A stretch of 64,000 nt of DNA from Acidobacteriota bacterium (GTDB lineage: Bacteria > Acidobacteriota > Thermoanaerobaculia > Multivoradales > Multivoraceae), in assembly GCA_028877275.1 (NCBI GenBank), contig JAPPFP010000001.1, positions 107,945 through 171,944 of the forward strand, in the 5' to 3' direction. Position numbers and translations under genes: made by a program. The notes beneath the pieces are model-generated. The model was not told the origin of the DNA. It saw only the letters and a program-made list of their open reading frames with translations, and did no database searches. This document shows, in pieces, positions 9,193 to 18,222 of the stretch (position 1 is the first letter of the stretch; every line of letters begins with the position of its first letter).

Positions 9193-10221
9193 ATGCGAAC
9201 CTATCTCCCCGTCGCCGCCGCCATCTTCGGTCTGTGCGGCGCGGCCGCCGCCCAGGACGACATTCCCCGCACCGCGACCGGCCGGCCGGACCTCTCGGGC
9301 ACCTACGACATCGCCACCCGCACGCCGATGATGCGCGATCCGAAGTACGGCGAGGACCCCTACATGAGCGCCGAGGACGCGCACGGGATCGCGGCCGCGA
9401 CCGAGGCTGCGAGGGTCGAAGGCGACGTTCCCAGCGACCCAGACCGCAAGGCGCCGCCGGTCGGCGGCGACGGCCACCGCAGCAACATCGGCGGCCACAA
9501 CCCGTTCTGGTTCGACTTCGGCACGATCCCCTTCCAGATCGACGGGAAGTACCGCAACTCGATCATCACCGACCCTCCGGACGGCCGGCTGCCGCCCAAG
9601 ACCGAACGCGGGCAAGCCCTCACACCGCGCGGCCTCGGCGCCTACAACCGGAACCCGGGTGGCGCCTGGTGGCTCGAGACCGGCGAGAACCTCTACGACG
9701 AGCCGGAAGTCCAGACCCTGGGCACCCGCTGCCTCTACGCCGGCGGCCCCACGGTGCCGGTCCGGCCGTCCGCCTACAACAACCTGAAGACGATCACCCA
9801 GACCGACACCTACGTGGCGATCCACGTCGAGTGGATGCACTGGACGCGGATCGTTCGGCTCGACTCCGAGCACGCGCCGCCGGAGTACCGCTCGTTCGGA
9901 GGCGATTCGATCGGCCGGTGGGAGGACGACACCCTGGTCGTCGAGACGACGAACTTCCTGCGCGCGCCGCATGTTCCCCACGACGGCCTGCGCGTCGTCG
10001 AGCGTTTCAGACGGCTCGACGCCGACAGGCTGTACTACGAGTTCACCGTGGAGGATTCCGACTACACGGCGCCGTACACTGGCTCTTTGCCCTGGCCCCG
10101 AACCGGCAAACGTCTCTACGAGTACGCCTGCCACGAGGGGAACTACTCGATGGGCAACATGCTCCGCGGCGCGCGGCTTCTGGAGAAGGAGGCGGCCGAG
10201 AAGCGGCGCGGGAACGGCTGA
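9193..10221 (+). CDS. Secreted protein of unknown function
   Basis: This 342-residue protein has a clear signal peptide (MRTYLPVAAAIFGLCGAAAAQ) and a strong ribosome site (AGGAGG, ~8 bp before the ATG). The mature part starts DDIPRTATGRPDLSGTYDIATRTP, a 'G.PDLSG.W' type opening seen in many secreted acidobacterial proteins of unknown function, and continues with aromatic-rich beta-strands (GGDSIGRWEDDTLVVETTNF). Only 13 bp separate it from the PQQ dehydrogenase, so the two are probably co-transcribed and it may assist the enzyme or its substrate uptake. I do not recognise a catalytic motif. Confidence 0.75.
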   Translation: MRTYLPVAAAIFGLCGAAAAQDDIPRTATGRPDLSGTYDIATRTPMMRDPKYGEDPYMSAEDAHGIAAATEAARVEGDVPSDPDRKAPPVGGDGHRSNIGGHNPFWFDFGTIPFQIDGKYRNSIITDPPDGRLPPKTERGQALTPRGLGAYNRNPGGAWWLETGENLYDEPEVQTLGTRCLYAGGPTVPVRPSAYNNLKTITQTDTYVAIHVEWMHWTRIVRLDSEHAPPEYRSFGGDSIGRWEDDTLVVETTNFLRAPHVPHDGLRVVERFRRLDADRLYYEFTVEDSDYTAPYTGSLPWPRTGKRLYEYACHEGNYSMGNMLRGARLLEKEAAEKRRGNG

Positions 10222-10250
10222 TACCCTCCCTCCGGCTCCGCCCACACACC

Positions 10251-10267
10251 GGCGCTTCCGAAGCGCC
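10251..10267. other. Perfect 17-bp inverted repeat between genes
   Basis: The arms GGCGCTTC and GAAGCGCC surround a single C in the gap between the 9193-10221 and 10339-11709 genes. It could act as a weak attenuator or processing hairpin. There is no T-run, so a standard terminator is not supported. Confidence 0.4.
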
Positions 10268-10338
10268 CCTCGACGCTCCGGAAGTCCCTTCTGGCTAATC
10301 AAGTACTCGATCCGTACACCGTCCGCCACGGCGAGGCC

Positions 10339-11709
10339 GTGGCCCCGCCGGCGACCTTCCGGGAGCGGCTGAAGTACCTCGGACCGAGCCTGATCGTCAC
10401 CGGCGCGGTGATCGGTTCGGGCGAACTCGTGCTGACGACGAGCCTGGGCGCGGTCGCCGGCTTCACCCTGCTCTGGTGGATGCTCCTCTCCTGCTGGTGC
10501 AAGTCGCTGATCCAAGCGGAGATGGCGCGCTACACGATCGAATCGGGCGACACCTACCTGCGAGCGATGAACCGGCTGCCTGGGCGGATCTGGAGGATCT
10601 CCTGGCCGATCTGGCTGGGGCTGATCGCTTACGTCCCGGGGACGATGGGACTGGGCGGCATCATCGGCGGCGCCGGCCAGTCGATGTCCTTCCTCGCCTC
10701 GCTGGGGAACATCGAGCTCGACGGGGTTCTCTGCACCGGTCTCATCGCCGTTGCCGGTTCGATCATCCTCGGCACCGGCTCCTACAAGTGGCTCGAACGC
10801 GTGATGCTGCCGCTGGTCATCGCATTCACGTTCTGCACGCTGATCTGCCTGATCGCGATGCAGTTCACCGAGTTCCGGACCACGCCGGGCGAGATCCTCG
10901 GCGGCATGAAGCCGGACATGACCCTGTTCGTCGCCGTCGCGGCCCTCGCGCTTTCGGCCTACGGCTACACCGGCACGACCTCGGGCGACATCTCGTCCTA
11001 CACCTACTGGTGCGTCGAAAAGGGCTACCCGAGCTTCCTCGGCGCCGACCGCAGCAACCCGAACTGGGAGTCCCACGCTCGCGGCTGGATGCGGGTGCTC
11101 CACACCGACGTCTGGCTCGCCCTGCTCATCGTCACCTGCGCCACGATCCCCTACTACATCCTCGGCGCCGGGGTGCTGAACAAGATGGGGCTGACGCCGG
11201 AGGGGAACGACGAGACGATCGGGGCCCTCTCCAACATCTTCACCCAGACCCTCGGCCTCTGGGCGGTGTGGATCTTCGCGATCGGCGCCTTCTGCATCCT
11301 GTTCTCGACCGTGCTCTCCGGAGCCGGCGGCGGCGGCCGCTCGATCCCCGACTACCTGATGGAGATGGGCCTGATCGAGCGCTCCAACCTGGCGCTGCGC
11401 AAGAAGATCATTCGCGGCTACCTGGTCTGCCTGCCCCTGGCCGCCTTCGGGATCTACTACTTCGTCACCGACTTCGTCATCCTGATCATGGTCGGCGGCC
11501 TGACCTCGGCGATCTTCCTGCCGATTCAGGCCGGCGCCACGCTGTGGCTCCAGCGCACGCGGATGGACCCGCGGATCCGGCCGCGCCGGCTGACCTACGT
11601 CGGCATCTGGGTCGTGTTCGTGTTCGAGGCCGCGATGGCCCTCCTGGTCATCCGCTACGTCGTGCTTGCCGACCAGTTCGACTGGCTGTTCGGCTACCTG
11701 TTCGGCTAG
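10339..11709 (+). CDS. Nramp-family divalent metal transporter
   Basis: The protein has 456 residues and ~11 membrane helices. The first helix carries GPSLIVTGAVIGSGELVLTTSLGA, matching the Nramp TM1 region, although the canonical DPGN metal ligand is replaced by a GSGE-type sequence, as in the divergent Nramp-related branch. The YTGTTSGDISSYTYW loop and later GAGGGGRSIPDYLMEMG are also branch-like. Import of Mn/Fe is therefore not certain. GTG 10339 is the only usual start codon. However, the frame is open back to the previous stop, and the upstream LANQVLDPYTVRHGEAV peptide looks coding, so a non-standard start (CTG 10291) is possible. Confidence 0.8.
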   Translation: MAPPATFRERLKYLGPSLIVTGAVIGSGELVLTTSLGAVAGFTLLWWMLLSCWCKSLIQAEMARYTIESGDTYLRAMNRLPGRIWRISWPIWLGLIAYVPGTMGLGGIIGGAGQSMSFLASLGNIELDGVLCTGLIAVAGSIILGTGSYKWLERVMLPLVIAFTFCTLICLIAMQFTEFRTTPGEILGGMKPDMTLFVAVAALALSAYGYTGTTSGDISSYTYWCVEKGYPSFLGADRSNPNWESHARGWMRVLHTDVWLALLIVTCATIPYYILGAGVLNKMGLTPEGNDETIGALSNIFTQTLGLWAVWIFAIGAFCILFSTVLSGAGGGGRSIPDYLMEMGLIERSNLALRKKIIRGYLVCLPLAAFGIYYFVTDFVILIMVGGLTSAIFLPIQAGATLWLQRTRMDPRIRPRRLTYVGIWVVFVFEAAMALLVIRYVVLADQFDWLFGYLFG

Positions 11710-11716
11710 GAGCACC

Positions 11717-12901
11717 ATGCTCCGGAACCTCCTCGCAATCTCCCTCGCCCTGCTGACAGCCGGCGCCGCCCTCGCCCAACGCCCCGGCGACCGCGCCGAC
11801 CGTATGCGTGAGAGGAGCCGCCAGATCGAGGCCCGGCTCGCCGACGACCCCTACGTCGGCATCCACGCCAGTTCCGGCATCCAGCGCGGCCTCTACAGCA
11901 TCGGGTCGACCGGCGTGTCGACCGAACCGGTCCGGCTTGCCGCCGAGAAGTTCCTGGCAGCCCTCTCGGCGGAACAGCGCGCGAGGACCACGTTCGCGGT
12001 GGACGACGACGAGTGGCGCAAGTGGATGAACCAGCACTTCTACGTGCGGCAGGGCGTCGGCTTCGACGAGATGAACGAAGCACAGCGAGACGCCGGCTTC
12101 GGCCTGATGCGCGCCTCGCTCAGCGCGGACGGACTCAAGCTGAGCCGCGACATCATGAACCTCAACCGCACCCTCGGCGAGCTGAACGGTGACAACTTCG
12201 ACGAGTACAACGAGTGGTTGTACTGGATCACCGTGATGGGCGAGCCCTCGGCCGACCAGCCTTGGGGCTGGCAGGTCGACGGCCACCACCTGATCATCAA
12301 CTACTTCGTGCTCGGCGATCAGGTCGTCATGACGCCGCTGTTCGTCGGCTCGGAACCGGTCATCGCCGAGTCCGGCAAGTTCAAGGGCACGGCGATCATG
12401 CAGCGGGAGCAGGACCAGGGGCTGGCACTGATCCGCTCCCTCACGCCGGAGCAGCGGACCAGGGCCGTCATCGAAACCTCGAAGGACGGCAACGACAACC
12501 TCGGCGAGGCGTTCAGCGACAACATCGTCCTCGACTATGCGGGCATACCCGCCGCCGAGCTGTCAGCCGAGGCCAGGGAGCAACTGCTCGACCTGATCGG
12601 TATCTACGTCCACAACATGCGCGAGGGCCACGCCAGGGTGCGGATGGAAGAGGTCGAGGCGCATCTCGACGAGACCCACTTCGCCTGGATCGGCGCCACC
12701 GACGAGGATGCCGTCTTCTACTACCGCATCCACAGCCCGGTCATCCTGATCGAGTTCGATCACCAGCGGCCTGTTGGCATCCGGCATCTCGTCGAGGGCC
12801 GCGCTCCCATCCGGCAGCACATCCACGCCGTCGTGCGGACGCCGAACGGCAACGACTACGGCAAGGATTTGCTACGGCAGCACTACGAGCGGGATCACTG
12901 A
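11717..12901 (+). CDS. Secreted DUF3500 protein
   Basis: The 394-residue protein starts at ATG 11717, with an AGGAG ribosome site overlapping the end of the transporter gene, and has a Sec signal peptide (cut near AALAQ-RP). The body matches DUF3500: an FLAALSAEQRARTTFAVDDDEWRKWMN helix region, QPWGWQVDGHHLIINYFVLGDQVVMTPLFVGSEPV, and C-terminal FAWIG...YRIHSPVILIEFDHQ with HIHAVVRTPNGNDYG. The conserved histidines suggest metal binding, but the reaction is not established. It closes an apparent run from 7197. Its 3' end overlaps antisense with the run-on of the DUF3604 gene. Confidence 0.85.
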   Translation: MLRNLLAISLALLTAGAALAQRPGDRADRMRERSRQIEARLADDPYVGIHASSGIQRGLYSIGSTGVSTEPVRLAAEKFLAALSAEQRARTTFAVDDDEWRKWMNQHFYVRQGVGFDEMNEAQRDAGFGLMRASLSADGLKLSRDIMNLNRTLGELNGDNFDEYNEWLYWITVMGEPSADQPWGWQVDGHHLIINYFVLGDQVVMTPLFVGSEPVIAESGKFKGTAIMQREQDQGLALIRSLTPEQRTRAVIETSKDGNDNLGEAFSDNIVLDYAGIPAAELSAEAREQLLDLIGIYVHNMREGHARVRMEEVEAHLDETHFAWIGATDEDAVFYYRIHSPVILIEFDHQRPVGIRHLVEGRAPIRQHIHAVVRTPNGNDYGKDLLRQHYERDH

Positions 12902-15803
12902 AGGTCGCCGCTTCGCGGCGCGTCTTCATGGCCGCCTTCGGCGGCAAGCCGGCGGGGACGCCGGCGCACCCAGTGGGTTGCTCCACGGTCACCCAGATCG
13001 GCGAGGACCAGGCCATGTTGCCGTCGACCTGGATCACCCGCACGTAGTAGAGGTGCTCGCCGGGTTCGACGTCGGCGTCGGCGAACTCGAGGCTGACGTC
13101 GGCTTCGAGGTTCTGGCGGTTGTAGAGGAAGGTCTGGTCGCGGATGATGTCGATCTGGCGGATGGGCGTCGTGCCGATGACCCGCACGCTCAGGCGGAAG
13201 TCGCCGTCCGCGGTCAGGATGTCGCCCTGGAGGTACTCCCTGCCGCCCGTCCGCAGCCGGTAGTCGAGGATGATGTTGTCCGTCGCGCCGTAGCTGTGGC
13301 GCTTCTTCATCGCGTCGAGCATCCCCTCACGGGTGAACTCCTCGGCGATCGTGGCGGCGTAGGAGATGTGGGTCGAGAGATGGTCCGACGCGGCCTGGAC
13401 GCCCAGCTTGTAGCCCTTGGCCCAGGCGTTCCAGACGTAGCCCTCCGGCCGGAACCCACCCGGAGCTGAGCGCCGGTTGCCGGTGCGGGCCGCGCGCGGG
13501 GCGCCCTCGTACTCGTTCGAGACCCGATCGCCCTGGTAGAGCTCGACCAGGGGCTCGACCTCCGGGTCGTTGTCACGCCAGTCGGTGCCCATGCTCGAGG
13601 CCGATGTGTGGGAGATCGCGATGCCGTCGTGCTCCTTCAGGTACTCGTAGAGCCTCGCCGCGCCCTCCTCGTGGGTGCGTTCCGCCTCGGTGACCGGCAG
13701 GGTCGGCTTGCCGCGCTCCGCGAACAGGATGTTCCGGTGCCCGTCGGGGAAGGAGATGCTCCGCTCGTACCCGTAGAAGGGCTGGAAGCTGCCGGAGACC
13801 GAGAAGACGTCGACCGTCTGCTGCAGGAGCCAGTTGATGTAGTCGATGTCCGGACCGCCCAGGAAGTTGTGCTCGCTGGTCAGGAGGTAATCGAGCGAGG
13901 CGACATCCATCGAGTAGCGGTAGGTCTGGATGAGCGAGCCGTCGTTGTTGCCGTCCATCGATATCTCGGTGTGGCGGTGGGTGTCGCCGCGGTAGATGCG
14001 GTACGTCTTCCCCTCCGACTCGATCTCGTAGCTGCGGATTCGCTCCAGGTCCTCCGCCTCGTTCTCGTGGATCACGTAGGCCGGCACTTCGTCGACGACG
14101 AGGGCCACCAGCTTCGGCGGCACGACCTTCGTTTCGAGGCGCGGCAGCTTGGCGGCGTAGACGTCGGCGTGCTCGAACAGGAACCCCGAGTAGTCCCGGT
14201 TGTCCGTTGGCCAGCTTGCCCAGACGTTGCCCTCACCGTCAGCAGCCAGACCCCAGCGGGCATCCTGCCGGAAGCGCGTCATCGGGATGTGCTGCGGCCG
14301 GAGCCAGCGGTCTTCCTGGAGCGTCGTGCTCCAGACCTCCCAGGAGGCCCGGTGGGCCGGGGACTCGCTGAGGATATCGGCCTGGCGGGTGGTCCGGTGC
14401 CGGAAGTGGAGCCAAACCCTGCCGTCGGCGTCCGGGAAGAGCACCGGGAAGTCGTTGTAGCCCTGGAGTTCTTCGGGCAGCGCCTCGTTGATGTCCGCGG
14501 CCGGCGACCGCCACTCCCAGCCGTCGTGGACCGCGACGTTCATCGTGCGCCACTCGTAGAGCCGTGTGCCCTCCCGGTTCAACACCCAGCCGGTGTCCTT
14601 GCCCCAGTTCACACCGCTCTCGTTCCACGCCGCCCAGACCCGATCCTGGCCGTCGACGGCGAGGCTGATGTGCGCCTCGTACTTGGCCGTCGAGGCGACC
14701 GCCATCTCCTCGCCCCACTCGCCGCCGGCCCAGCGGCGGACCAGCACGTCGTAGTTGCCGGCGCCGTAGCTGTCCCAGCCGACGTACACGCCACCCTTCG
14801 AGTCGGCGACGATCACCGGCTCCCAGTCGTTCGCCGGCGACGACGAGACCTGCTCCGCCTCGGACCAGCGTTCGCCGTCGTAGCGGCGGGCGAAAACGTC
14901 GGCGGCGCCGTCGCGGAAGCCCTGCCAGACGAGCCAGAGGTTGCCCTCGGCGTCCGTCGCCAGATTGTGGAACACGTCCGGCTGCGGCGCCTCGGTCAGC
15001 CGTTCCGCCGGCGACCAGGAGTCACCGTCGAGGACGCGCGCGTAGAGATCCCAGTTGCCGTCGATCTGGGCCGAGTACACGACCCAGGGGCGGCCTTCCC
15101 CGTCGCGGCCCATCTTCACGAGATAGTGATCGCCGGGCTGCTCCGTCAGGATCTGAACGTCTCCCCAGCCCTGTCCGTCGAACCGCCGCGCCAGCACCTC
15201 GTTCGCGTTGTCGCGGTAGCCGAGCCAGGCGGCCCAGACCTCGTCGCCGTCACTGCCGAGGATCGTCGCGAAGTCGTTCTGGTAGTCGTCGGAGGTCAGC
15301 CGCTCGACACCGGGAACACGCTCGACCGTCACCTCGCCGCCCAGGAACCGCAGCCGCCGCCCGACCACGACATCGGCGAGCCGGACCTCGAACTCGCCGT
15401 TGGCGGTGGCGAACATCAGACGCGTGCCGCCGTTGCCCCGCACGTCGACGACCAGTCCGGGCGATCGGACGTACTCGACCGGACCGACCGTCTGCGTATC
15501 GTGGATGGCGCTGGGCCTGAAGTTCGGGCCCTGGTAGCTGGCGAGCTTCCAGGCGTTGCCCTCGACCTCGCTGGCAGGGCGTGGCCGCCAGTCGCGGAGA
15601 CCCAGCAGTTCGCCGCCCGCCACTTCGAGCGAGCCGTCCCAGTCGCGGGCCGCAGTGTCGTTCACGCCCAGGCGGACGAGCAGGGAGACGACATCGTTGC
15701 CGGTGAGGGCACCGCCTTCCTGGGCCAGGGCGGGCGGACACAGCGCGAACAGGGCGGCTGCCGCAACGGCAGCCGAAGCGAAGGCGACCTTGTTGTGTGA
15801 CAT
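12741..15803 (-). CDS. Secreted long-type DUF3604 protein with repeat-induced C-terminal run-on
   Basis: An exported protein (signal peptide ending ALAQ-EG). An N-terminal half of beta-propeller-like repeats (WAAWLGYRDNANEVLARRFDG and similar) is followed by the DUF3604 domain with YRGDTHRHTE, a PHP-like metal motif, and SEHNFLGG, SHTSASSMGTDW and AASDHLSTHISYA histidine motifs. The paralogue at 43372-46209 ends at AWSSPIWVTVE and stop. Here the frame instead reads through palindromic repeat copy B and antisense of the DUF3500 gene for ~79 residues of Arg/Ala-rich sequence, so the functional end is probably ~12981. DUF3604 proteins are predicted phosphoesterase-like metal enzymes; the substrate is unknown. 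Confidence 0.85.
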   Translation of the reverse strand: MSHNKVAFASAAVAAAALFALCPPALAQEGGALTGNDVVSLLVRLGVNDTAARDWDGSLEVAGGELLGLRDWRPRPASEVEGNAWKLASYQGPNFRPSAIHDTQTVGPVEYVRSPGLVVDVRGNGGTRLMFATANGEFEVRLADVVVGRRLRFLGGEVTVERVPGVERLTSDDYQNDFATILGSDGDEVWAAWLGYRDNANEVLARRFDGQGWGDVQILTEQPGDHYLVKMGRDGEGRPWVVYSAQIDGNWDLYARVLDGDSWSPAERLTEAPQPDVFHNLATDAEGNLWLVWQGFRDGAADVFARRYDGERWSEAEQVSSSPANDWEPVIVADSKGGVYVGWDSYGAGNYDVLVRRWAGGEWGEEMAVASTAKYEAHISLAVDGQDRVWAAWNESGVNWGKDTGWVLNREGTRLYEWRTMNVAVHDGWEWRSPAADINEALPEELQGYNDFPVLFPDADGRVWLHFRHRTTRQADILSESPAHRASWEVWSTTLQEDRWLRPQHIPMTRFRQDARWGLAADGEGNVWASWPTDNRDYSGFLFEHADVYAAKLPRLETKVVPPKLVALVVDEVPAYVIHENEAEDLERIRSYEIESEGKTYRIYRGDTHRHTEISMDGNNDGSLIQTYRYSMDVASLDYLLTSEHNFLGGPDIDYINWLLQQTVDVFSVSGSFQPFYGYERSISFPDGHRNILFAERGKPTLPVTEAERTHEEGAARLYEYLKEHDGIAISHTSASSMGTDWRDNDPEVEPLVELYQGDRVSNEYEGAPRAARTGNRRSAPGGFRPEGYVWNAWAKGYKLGVQAASDHLSTHISYAATIAEEFTREGMLDAMKKRHSYGATDNIILDYRLRTGGREYLQGDILTADGDFRLSVRVIGTTPIRQIDIIRDQTFLYNRQNLEADVSLEFADADVEPGEHLYYVRVIQVDGNMAWSSPIWVTVEQPTGCAGVPAGLPPKAAMKTRREAATFSDPARSAAVANPCRSRCRSASARRRGCAAGWERGPRRDAGCQQAAGDRTRSG
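12906..12975. repeat. Interspersed palindromic repeat, copy B, with two extra hairpins
   Basis: Three consecutive hairpins lie right after the DUF3500 stop. CGCCGC/GCGGCG has a TTC loop (12906-12920), GCCGCC/GGCGGC has a TTC loop (12931-12945), and the core GCCGGCG/CGCCGGC has a GGGA loop (12948-12965), followed by CACCCAGT (12967-12974). It sits exactly where the convergent DUF3604 gene would be expected to stop. Confidence 0.85.
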
Positions 15804-15871
15804 TGCCGGCTAGCTTAGCCGCCGCTGGGCAATACTCTACGGCTCCACCCAGACAGGAAGAGGTGTTCTCG

Positions 15872-17644
15872 ATGCCGAAGCGGTTCCACTACCTGTTCGC
15901 CGCCGCGGTCGCAGCCGTGGCCCTCGGCGGCCCGGCCGTTCACGCCCAGTCCGGCGACGCGTTCGTCCCGGTCACCGACGAGATGCTCGAGAACCCGGCG
16001 CCGGAGGACTGGCTCATGTGGCGGCGCACCGCGAACGGCTGGGGCTACAGCCCGCTGGGCCAGATCACGCCGGAGAACGTCGGCGATCTACGGATGGTGT
16101 GGACCCGATCTCTGAACGACGGCAGCCAGACCGGTACGCCGCTCGCCTACCGCGGCGTCATGTACATGCCGAACCCGAACGACGTGATCCAGGCCCTCGA
16201 CGCCGCGACGGGCGACCTGATCTGGGAGCACCGGCGCAAGATCCCCGAGGACGCGAAGGACTACGTCGGCGGCTTCCTGTCCCAGAACAACCGGAACATC
16301 GCGATCTTCGCGAACCTGATCATCGACACGAGCGTCGACGACCACCTCTTCGCCCTCGACGCCGGGACCGGCAAGATGGTCTGGGAGACGATGGTCCTCG
16401 ACTACAAGGTCCATCCCGCGCTACAGGGCGCCGGCCCGATCATCGGCAACGGCAAGGCGTTCTCGGGCCGCAGCTGCTCGCCGCGCGCCGGGCCAGAGGC
16501 CTGCGTGATCACGGCCCACGACGCTCTGACCGGCGAGGAGCTGTGGCGGCGCCTCACGATTCCCGCCCCCGGCGAACCGGGCGACGAGACCTGGGGCGAC
16601 GTGCCCTTCGAGAAGCGGGTCCACGTCGGGTCCTGGATGCCTCCGAGCTACGACCCGGAGCTCAACCTCGTCTTCGCCGGCACCTCGGTCACGGCGCCGG
16701 CGCCCAAGTTCATGCTGGGCGGAACGGACAGGACGCACCTGTACCACAACTCGACGCTCGCCCTCGACGGCGACACCGGCGAGATCGTCTGGCACTACCA
16801 GCACATGAACGACCACTGGGATCTCGACCATCCGTTCGAGCGCCTGATCGTCGACACCGCGGTGGCGCCGGACCCGGATGACGTGGCCTGGATCAACCCG
16901 AACATCGAGCCCGGCGAAGTGCGCAAGGTGATCACCGGGATCCCCGGCAAGACGGCCCTCGTCTACTCCATCGACCGGGAGACCGGCGAGTTCCTCTGGG
17001 CGCGGCCGACCGTCTACCAGAACGTGATCCAGAGCATCGACGGCGAGACCGGCAAGGCGACCGAGAACCCGGAAGTCATCTTCAACGCGCTGGAGGAGGA
17101 GCGGCTCATCTGCCCGAACATGCACGGCGGCAAGGACTGGGAGGCCGGCGCCTACAGCCCGGAGACCAACACGCTGTACTACCCGCTGCGCAACATGTGC
17201 ATGCCGACGCTGACGACGACCGATCCGAGCGCGTCCCACCCGTACTACGCCCTGAGCGTCCGCCACGAACTGGCGCCCGGCACGGAGAACCTCGGCACCG
17301 TCTACGCGATCTCCGCCGAGACCGGCAAGACGGTCTGGTTGCACGAACAGCGCGCTTCGACGACCTCGCTGGTCGCGACCGGTGGAGGATTGCTCTTCGG
17401 CGGTGACGTGAACGGCCGCTTCAAGGCCTACAGCCAGGAGACCGGCGAGGTGCTGTGGGAGGTGAACCTGGGTGCGCCGGTGACCGGCTACCCGATCACC
17501 TACGCCGTCGACGGCACGCAGTACGTAGCGGTCAGTACCGGCATCTCGGCGACCACGTCGAGCTTCCTGCGACTGACTCCGGAGTTGAAGCCGGGCTTCG
17601 CGAACAACCTGTTCGTGTTCGCGCTGGAGTACGCCGGCCCGTAG
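15872..17644 (+). CDS. PQQ-dependent alcohol-dehydrogenase-like quinoprotein
   Basis: The protein has 590 residues from ATG 15872, preceded by an AGGAAGAGG ribosome site, with a signal peptide ending AVHAQ-SG. The start MWRRTANGWGYSPLGQITPENV and repeated DAATGDLIWEHRRK-type units define the methanol/ethanol family propeller. A cysteine pair (SCSPRAGPEAC) lies beside the expected substrate pocket. Glu/Asp-rich HMNDHWDLDHPFE and CPNMHGGKDWEAGAYSPETNTLYYP match the cofactor half of the barrel. It would oxidise an alcohol or aldehyde in the periplasm. The convergent cytochrome lipoprotein 11 bp downstream is a plausible electron acceptor. Confidence 0.85.
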   Translation: MPKRFHYLFAAAVAAVALGGPAVHAQSGDAFVPVTDEMLENPAPEDWLMWRRTANGWGYSPLGQITPENVGDLRMVWTRSLNDGSQTGTPLAYRGVMYMPNPNDVIQALDAATGDLIWEHRRKIPEDAKDYVGGFLSQNNRNIAIFANLIIDTSVDDHLFALDAGTGKMVWETMVLDYKVHPALQGAGPIIGNGKAFSGRSCSPRAGPEACVITAHDALTGEELWRRLTIPAPGEPGDETWGDVPFEKRVHVGSWMPPSYDPELNLVFAGTSVTAPAPKFMLGGTDRTHLYHNSTLALDGDTGEIVWHYQHMNDHWDLDHPFERLIVDTAVAPDPDDVAWINPNIEPGEVRKVITGIPGKTALVYSIDRETGEFLWARPTVYQNVIQSIDGETGKATENPEVIFNALEEERLICPNMHGGKDWEAGAYSPETNTLYYPLRNMCMPTLTTTDPSASHPYYALSVRHELAPGTENLGTVYAISAETGKTVWLHEQRASTTSLVATGGGLLFGGDVNGRFKAYSQETGEVLWEVNLGAPVTGYPITYAVDGTQYVAVSTGISATTSSFLRLTPELKPGFANNLFVFALEYAGP

Positions 17645-17655
17645 AGCGCCGCACG

Positions 17656-18165
17656 CTACGGCGGTACGCGCTCGACCGCTACTCCCTGAAGCAGCACCGG
17701 GTCCGCGACCAGCTCGCGGTCGCCGGCCGGATACCCGTTCGCGCTCAGCAGGAAGGCGACGATGTCGATGTAGGCCTGGTCGCCGAGAGTCTCGGGCTCT
17801 TCCGGCGGCATGGTCGACTCGATGCTCTCGAAGATGTCGGCCACCTTGAGCCCCCGCCAGCGGAACCGGAACGCCACGCCGGTCAGGCCCGGTGCCATCT
17901 CGCCGCCGCGCAGCTCCTCGCCGTGACACTCCGCGCAGTGCTCACCGTAGGCAGCCCGGCCGCGTTCCGCCTGTGCTTCGGTGAAGATGCCGTCGAGAAC
18001 GGAGGTCGGCGGAGCGGCAGCTTCAGGCTCCGCTGCCGCAGGGGGCGGCACCTCGGCCGGAGCGGGCGGTGGCGCCGTCACGATCGCCGTCGAGCAGGCC
18101 AAGGTGGACGCCAAGACCGGTACTGTGACCCCGACCGCAGTGAGGAAGGCCCTTCGGGTTGCCAT
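17656..18165 (-). CDS. c-type cytochrome lipoprotein
   Basis: The 169-residue protein starts at ATG 18165. The Tat-like MATRRAFLTAVG leader is followed by a lipobox (STLAC), a Pro/Ala/Glu-rich tether and then a mono-haem class I cytochrome. The CAECH motif binds haem, and the Met ligand is probably in STMPPEEPETLGDQAYIDIVAFLLSANG, the usual C-terminal helix of cytochrome c in PQQ dehydrogenase partners. It is anchored to the membrane by lipid and would shuttle electrons from the neighbouring quinoprotein. A TTG start at 18174 adds three residues and is less likely. Confidence 0.85.
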   Translation of the reverse strand: MATRRAFLTAVGVTVPVLASTLACSTAIVTAPPPAPAEVPPPAAAEPEAAAPPTSVLDGIFTEAQAERGRAAYGEHCAECHGEELRGGEMAPGLTGVAFRFRWRGLKVADIFESIESTMPPEEPETLGDQAYIDIVAFLLSANGYPAGDRELVADPVLLQGVAVERVPP

Positions 18166-18222
18166 CGTCGCCAACGTACTACGCGGTCGCCTCGCGGGTA
18201 CAGAGACCCCCGAGCCCGCTCC

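Noticed and set aside
10251..10267. Rho-independent terminator
   Set aside because: The palindrome is perfect but has no following T-run, and the loop is too short in its full form.
9109..11718. Very long open frame on the minus strand (also 19185-21740 minus, 61462-63579 plus and similar)
   Set aside because: These lie antisense to genes with clear family motifs, have Arg/Asp/Val-skewed low-quality composition, and are expected in GC-rich DNA. Not real genes.
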